Assembly: GCA_050331575.1 (NCBI GenBank)
Contig: JBHJGS010000057.1
Span: 1-25,045, forward strand
DNA length: 25,045 nt
Direction: 5' to 3'
DNA from: JBHJGS01 sp050331575
Lineage (GTDB): Bacteria; Pseudomonadota; Alphaproteobacteria; Sphingomonadales; Rhodothalassiaceae
Each line of letters begins with the position of its first letter. Within the stretch, counting starts at the first letter, position 1. Both the position numbers and the translations under genes were made by a program. The notes below the pieces were generated by a model. That model made no database searches, was not told where the DNA came from, and saw only the letters and a list, made by a program, of their open reading frames with translations. Positions 23,731 through 25,045 of this stretch are shown one piece after another.

Positions 23731-24309
23731 CTAGCGTGACAGCGGCCGGACCAGCGTGACCGCCGGGGCGATCAGGGCCGGGGCGATCTCGTTGCGCACC
23801 ACGCCGGAGGGATCCAGGGGCAGCAAGGTCAGCGTTCCGGCTCCCACGCCCGGCGCGGCCTTGGCGAAATAGCCGCGGCCGCTGACATCCTCGATATAGC
23901 AGTCCGCTCCCACAGCGCGCGGCCAGTCTATCTCATCCAGCTTTTCGCACACCACCGTATCGCCCTCGCGATACGGCCCCATCGGGCAGCCCAGGCGCAC
24001 GGCGATCGGATCGCGCGCGGATAGCCGCAACGCCAGCACGCCCTCATCGCGTTTGAGAACCTCGCCGCCCGGTTTGACCTGACCGCCGACCAGCAAGTCA
24101 CCGCCTTGCGGCAATGCCAAAAGCTCAGCCGGATCAACATCCATCGCTTCGGCAATGCGCTGCACCCAATCAACTGAGAGCGTGCGGGCGCCGGTCTCCA
24201 GCCGCCCGATGGTTTGCGCCGTGGTCCCGTGTGGTTTTACCCGATCGGCCACCTGTTGAAGGGTCAGGCCCTTGGCTTTGCGGATCTCGCGCAGGCGTGC
24301 GTGCAACAT
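23731..24309 (-). CDS. XRE-type repressor with serine-less S24-like C-terminus
   Basis: 192 aa. The ATG at 24309 is chosen because GAGGGAGG (24324-24317) lies 7 nt upstream of it; the ATG at 24315 is only 1 nt from that site. Residues 3-62 are a Cro/CI helix-turn-helix (LREIRKAKGLTLQQVADRV; TIGRLETGARTLS). Residues about 90-175 look like the LexA/CI S24 fold (PMGPYREGDTVV; GRGYFAKAAPG). Where peptidases have DSM, this has CPM (108-110), so the nucleophilic serine is missing, while a lysine (FAKA) is kept. It should therefore not self-cleave; other signals or simple autorepression are likely. It is divergent from the DUF6456-type gene and probably binds between them. Confidence 0.8.
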   Translation of the reverse strand: MLHARLREIRKAKGLTLQQVADRVKPHGTTAQTIGRLETGARTLSVDWVQRIAEAMDVDPAELLALPQGGDLLVGGQVKPGGEVLKRDEGVLALRLSARDPIAVRLGCPMGPYREGDTVVCEKLDEIDWPRAVGADCYIEDVSGRGYFAKAAPGVGAGTLTLLPLDPSGVVRNEIAPALIAPAVTLVRPLSR

Positions 24310-24368
24310 GTTCATGCCTCCCTCGTCGCACCGTCACGGAGCCACCGCCCCATGACCCGTCTGAATGT

Positions 24369-24380
24369 AACCTAAACTGT
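24369..24380 (-). promoter_or_regulatory. Operator-like box at the xre promoter
   Basis: On the minus strand it reads ACAGTTTAGGTT and covers most of the -10 element of the leftward promoter. It matches the box at 24424-24435 at 10 of 12 bases in inverted orientation. A partial third copy (ACCTAACACT) lies at 24411-24420. Confidence 0.5.
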
Positions 24381-24404
24381 ATGCAAAAAAGTTGATTTTG
24401 CCAA
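24376..24404 (-). promoter_or_regulatory. Leftward promoter of the XRE regulator
   Basis: Minus strand: -35 TTGGCA (24404-24399), 17-bp spacer, -10 TACAGT (24381-24376). It is the only AT-rich stretch ahead of the gene and gives a leader of about 60 nt. Confidence 0.55.
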
Positions 24405-24425
24405 TACGGCACCTAACACTATAAC
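24398..24425 (+). promoter_or_regulatory. Rightward promoter of the DUF6456-type gene
   Basis: -35 TTGCCA (24398-24403), 16-bp spacer, -10 TATAAC (24420-24425), placing the transcript start near 24432 and the ATG about 19 nt later. The -35 shares six bases with the opposing -35, so polymerase can probably occupy only one promoter at a time. Confidence 0.55.
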
Positions 24426-24435
24426 CGTATAGGTT
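24424..24435 (+). promoter_or_regulatory. Operator-like box at the rightward promoter
   Basis: ACCGTATAGGTT, overlapping the end of the -10 element and the likely start site. Its inverted counterpart at 24369-24380 holds nearly the same place relative to the other promoter. Confidence 0.5.
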
Positions 24436-24450
24436 CTTTCGGAGGTGCTT

Positions 24451-24948
24451 ATGGAACAACCACTCGATGCCGATCAATTGCGGATGCTCAAGCGCTGTGC
24501 CAGCTCAACGCCGGTTACCGTAACCGCAGAGGGGGGGCTGCAGGCCGGCGCAACGGCCTTGCCCCCGGTTAAGGCAGGCGCGTTGCTGCGCCGCGGCTTG
24601 GTGACGTGCCAGGCCGGTCGGGTCAAGGCAAGTGCTGATGGGCGCGCCCTGTTGCGGCGGAGCTTGGCGGCCAAGGCGGCGCCGGATCAGGCCTATGCGA
24701 GCCAACACCGCCGGCTGGTCCGCCGCCGCGACGCACACACCGATAGTGTCCTCACCGTGAACGCAGCTGAGTCGCCCTTGGCCAGGCTGGGGCGGCGCCG
24801 GCACAGCGATGGCCGTCCCTTGTTGACGACGCGGCAGCTGGAGGCCGGCGAGCGGCTGCGCAGCGATTTTGAGGCCGCCAGGCTTATGCCGTCGATCACT
24901 CGGGATGGGCACTATCGCTTTAGCTCACGCAGCCACAAGGTCTTGTGA
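24451..24948 (+). CDS. DUF6456-type protein, probably C-terminally truncated
   Basis: 165 aa. The ATG at 24451 has GGAGG (24441-24445) 5 nt upstream; a GTG at 24445 would lie inside that site. Residues about 10-75 look winged-helix-like (LLRRGLVTCQAGRVKASADGRALL). Residues about 107-150 carry the DUF6456 signature: ESPLARLGRRRHSDGRPLL, then QLEAGERLRSDFEAARLMP. From my knowledge of the family, proteins normally continue 60 or more residues with a conserved C-terminal helical segment. Here the match stops near MPSIT (about 24900) and an unrelated 15-residue tail follows. A rearrangement or divergent subtype would explain this. It may be regulated by the divergent XRE protein. Confidence 0.7.
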   Translation: MEQPLDADQLRMLKRCASSTPVTVTAEGGLQAGATALPPVKAGALLRRGLVTCQAGRVKASADGRALLRRSLAAKAAPDQAYASQHRRLVRRRDAHTDSVLTVNAAESPLARLGRRRHSDGRPLLTTRQLEAGERLRSDFEAARLMPSITRDGHYRFSSRSHKVL

Positions 24949-24973
24949 CGGCTGAGTTTTGGCGAAATCCGAG

Positions 24974-25011
24974 CCACGTTCACTTTTGAAGTAAGGGTTG
25001 GTCGAACGTGG
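24974..25011. repeat. 8-bp perfect inverted repeat downstream of the DUF6456-type gene
   Basis: CCACGTTC (24974-24981) and GAACGTGG (25004-25011) flank 22 bases. A second compact dyad (GGTGG 25015-25019, CCACC 25031-25035, around GGGGCCCC) follows. No T-tract is present before the window ends. Function unknown. Confidence 0.4.
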
Positions 25012-25045
25012 GTCGGTGGTGGGGCCCCGCCCACCAGATCGGGTC

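Noticed and set aside
1..25045. tRNA, rRNA, CRISPR array, prophage or secretion-system genes
   Set aside because: I looked for regular repeat-spacer structure, cloverleaf-type stems and characteristic proteins and found none. Only the IS tail at the left edge is clearly mobile.

Overview
The window reads as chromosomal DNA of a GC-rich alphaproteobacterium. The signs are a SAM-II (SAM-alpha) riboswitch ahead of metZ, a metZ-apaG pair, a giant (1620 aa) NAD-glutamate dehydrogenase, a PAS_5-like protein and a DUF6456-type protein. The order cannot be settled by eye. No tRNA, rRNA or CRISPR array was seen.

Layout. Positions 1-141 hold the tail of an IS5-type transposase, apparently lying against the remnant of an interrupted gene. 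A SAM-II riboswitch (about 349-407) then leads a rightward run: metZ, apaG, trkH, argE and an exported RidA-family protein (473-5271). Facing it is a leftward pair, a Tat-exported FAD amine oxidase and a diheme cytochrome c (7519-5331). With the exported RidA these look like a periplasmic amine-oxidising module. From 7755 to 12112 runs a tightly coupled rightward operon: ABC ATPase, ABC-2 permease, DUF2141 protein, DUF2306 membrane protein, DesK-like kinase and DesR-like regulator. A palindrome (ATGACA-TT-TGTCAT) in front of it is a candidate operator. A TetR regulator converges on its end.

From 21794 down to 12909 everything is leftward: two tandem paralogous ~517-aa helical proteins of a family I do not recognise, a PAS_5-like protein, and the large NAD-GDH. 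The spacings (18, 74 and 37 bp) allow one transcription unit. The paralog pair is the best candidate here for undescribed biology. Upstream of it is an imperfect palindromic repeat with alternative pairings (21855-21950).

The right end carries a MAPEG protein and an LCAD-like acyl-CoA dehydrogenase (leftward), then a divergent pair: an XRE regulator with an S24-like C-terminus that lacks the serine, and a DUF6456-type protein that looks C-terminally truncated. Their promoters appear to share one -35 sequence, and matching 12-bp inverted boxes sit at the two -10 regions, the layout of a compact genetic switch.
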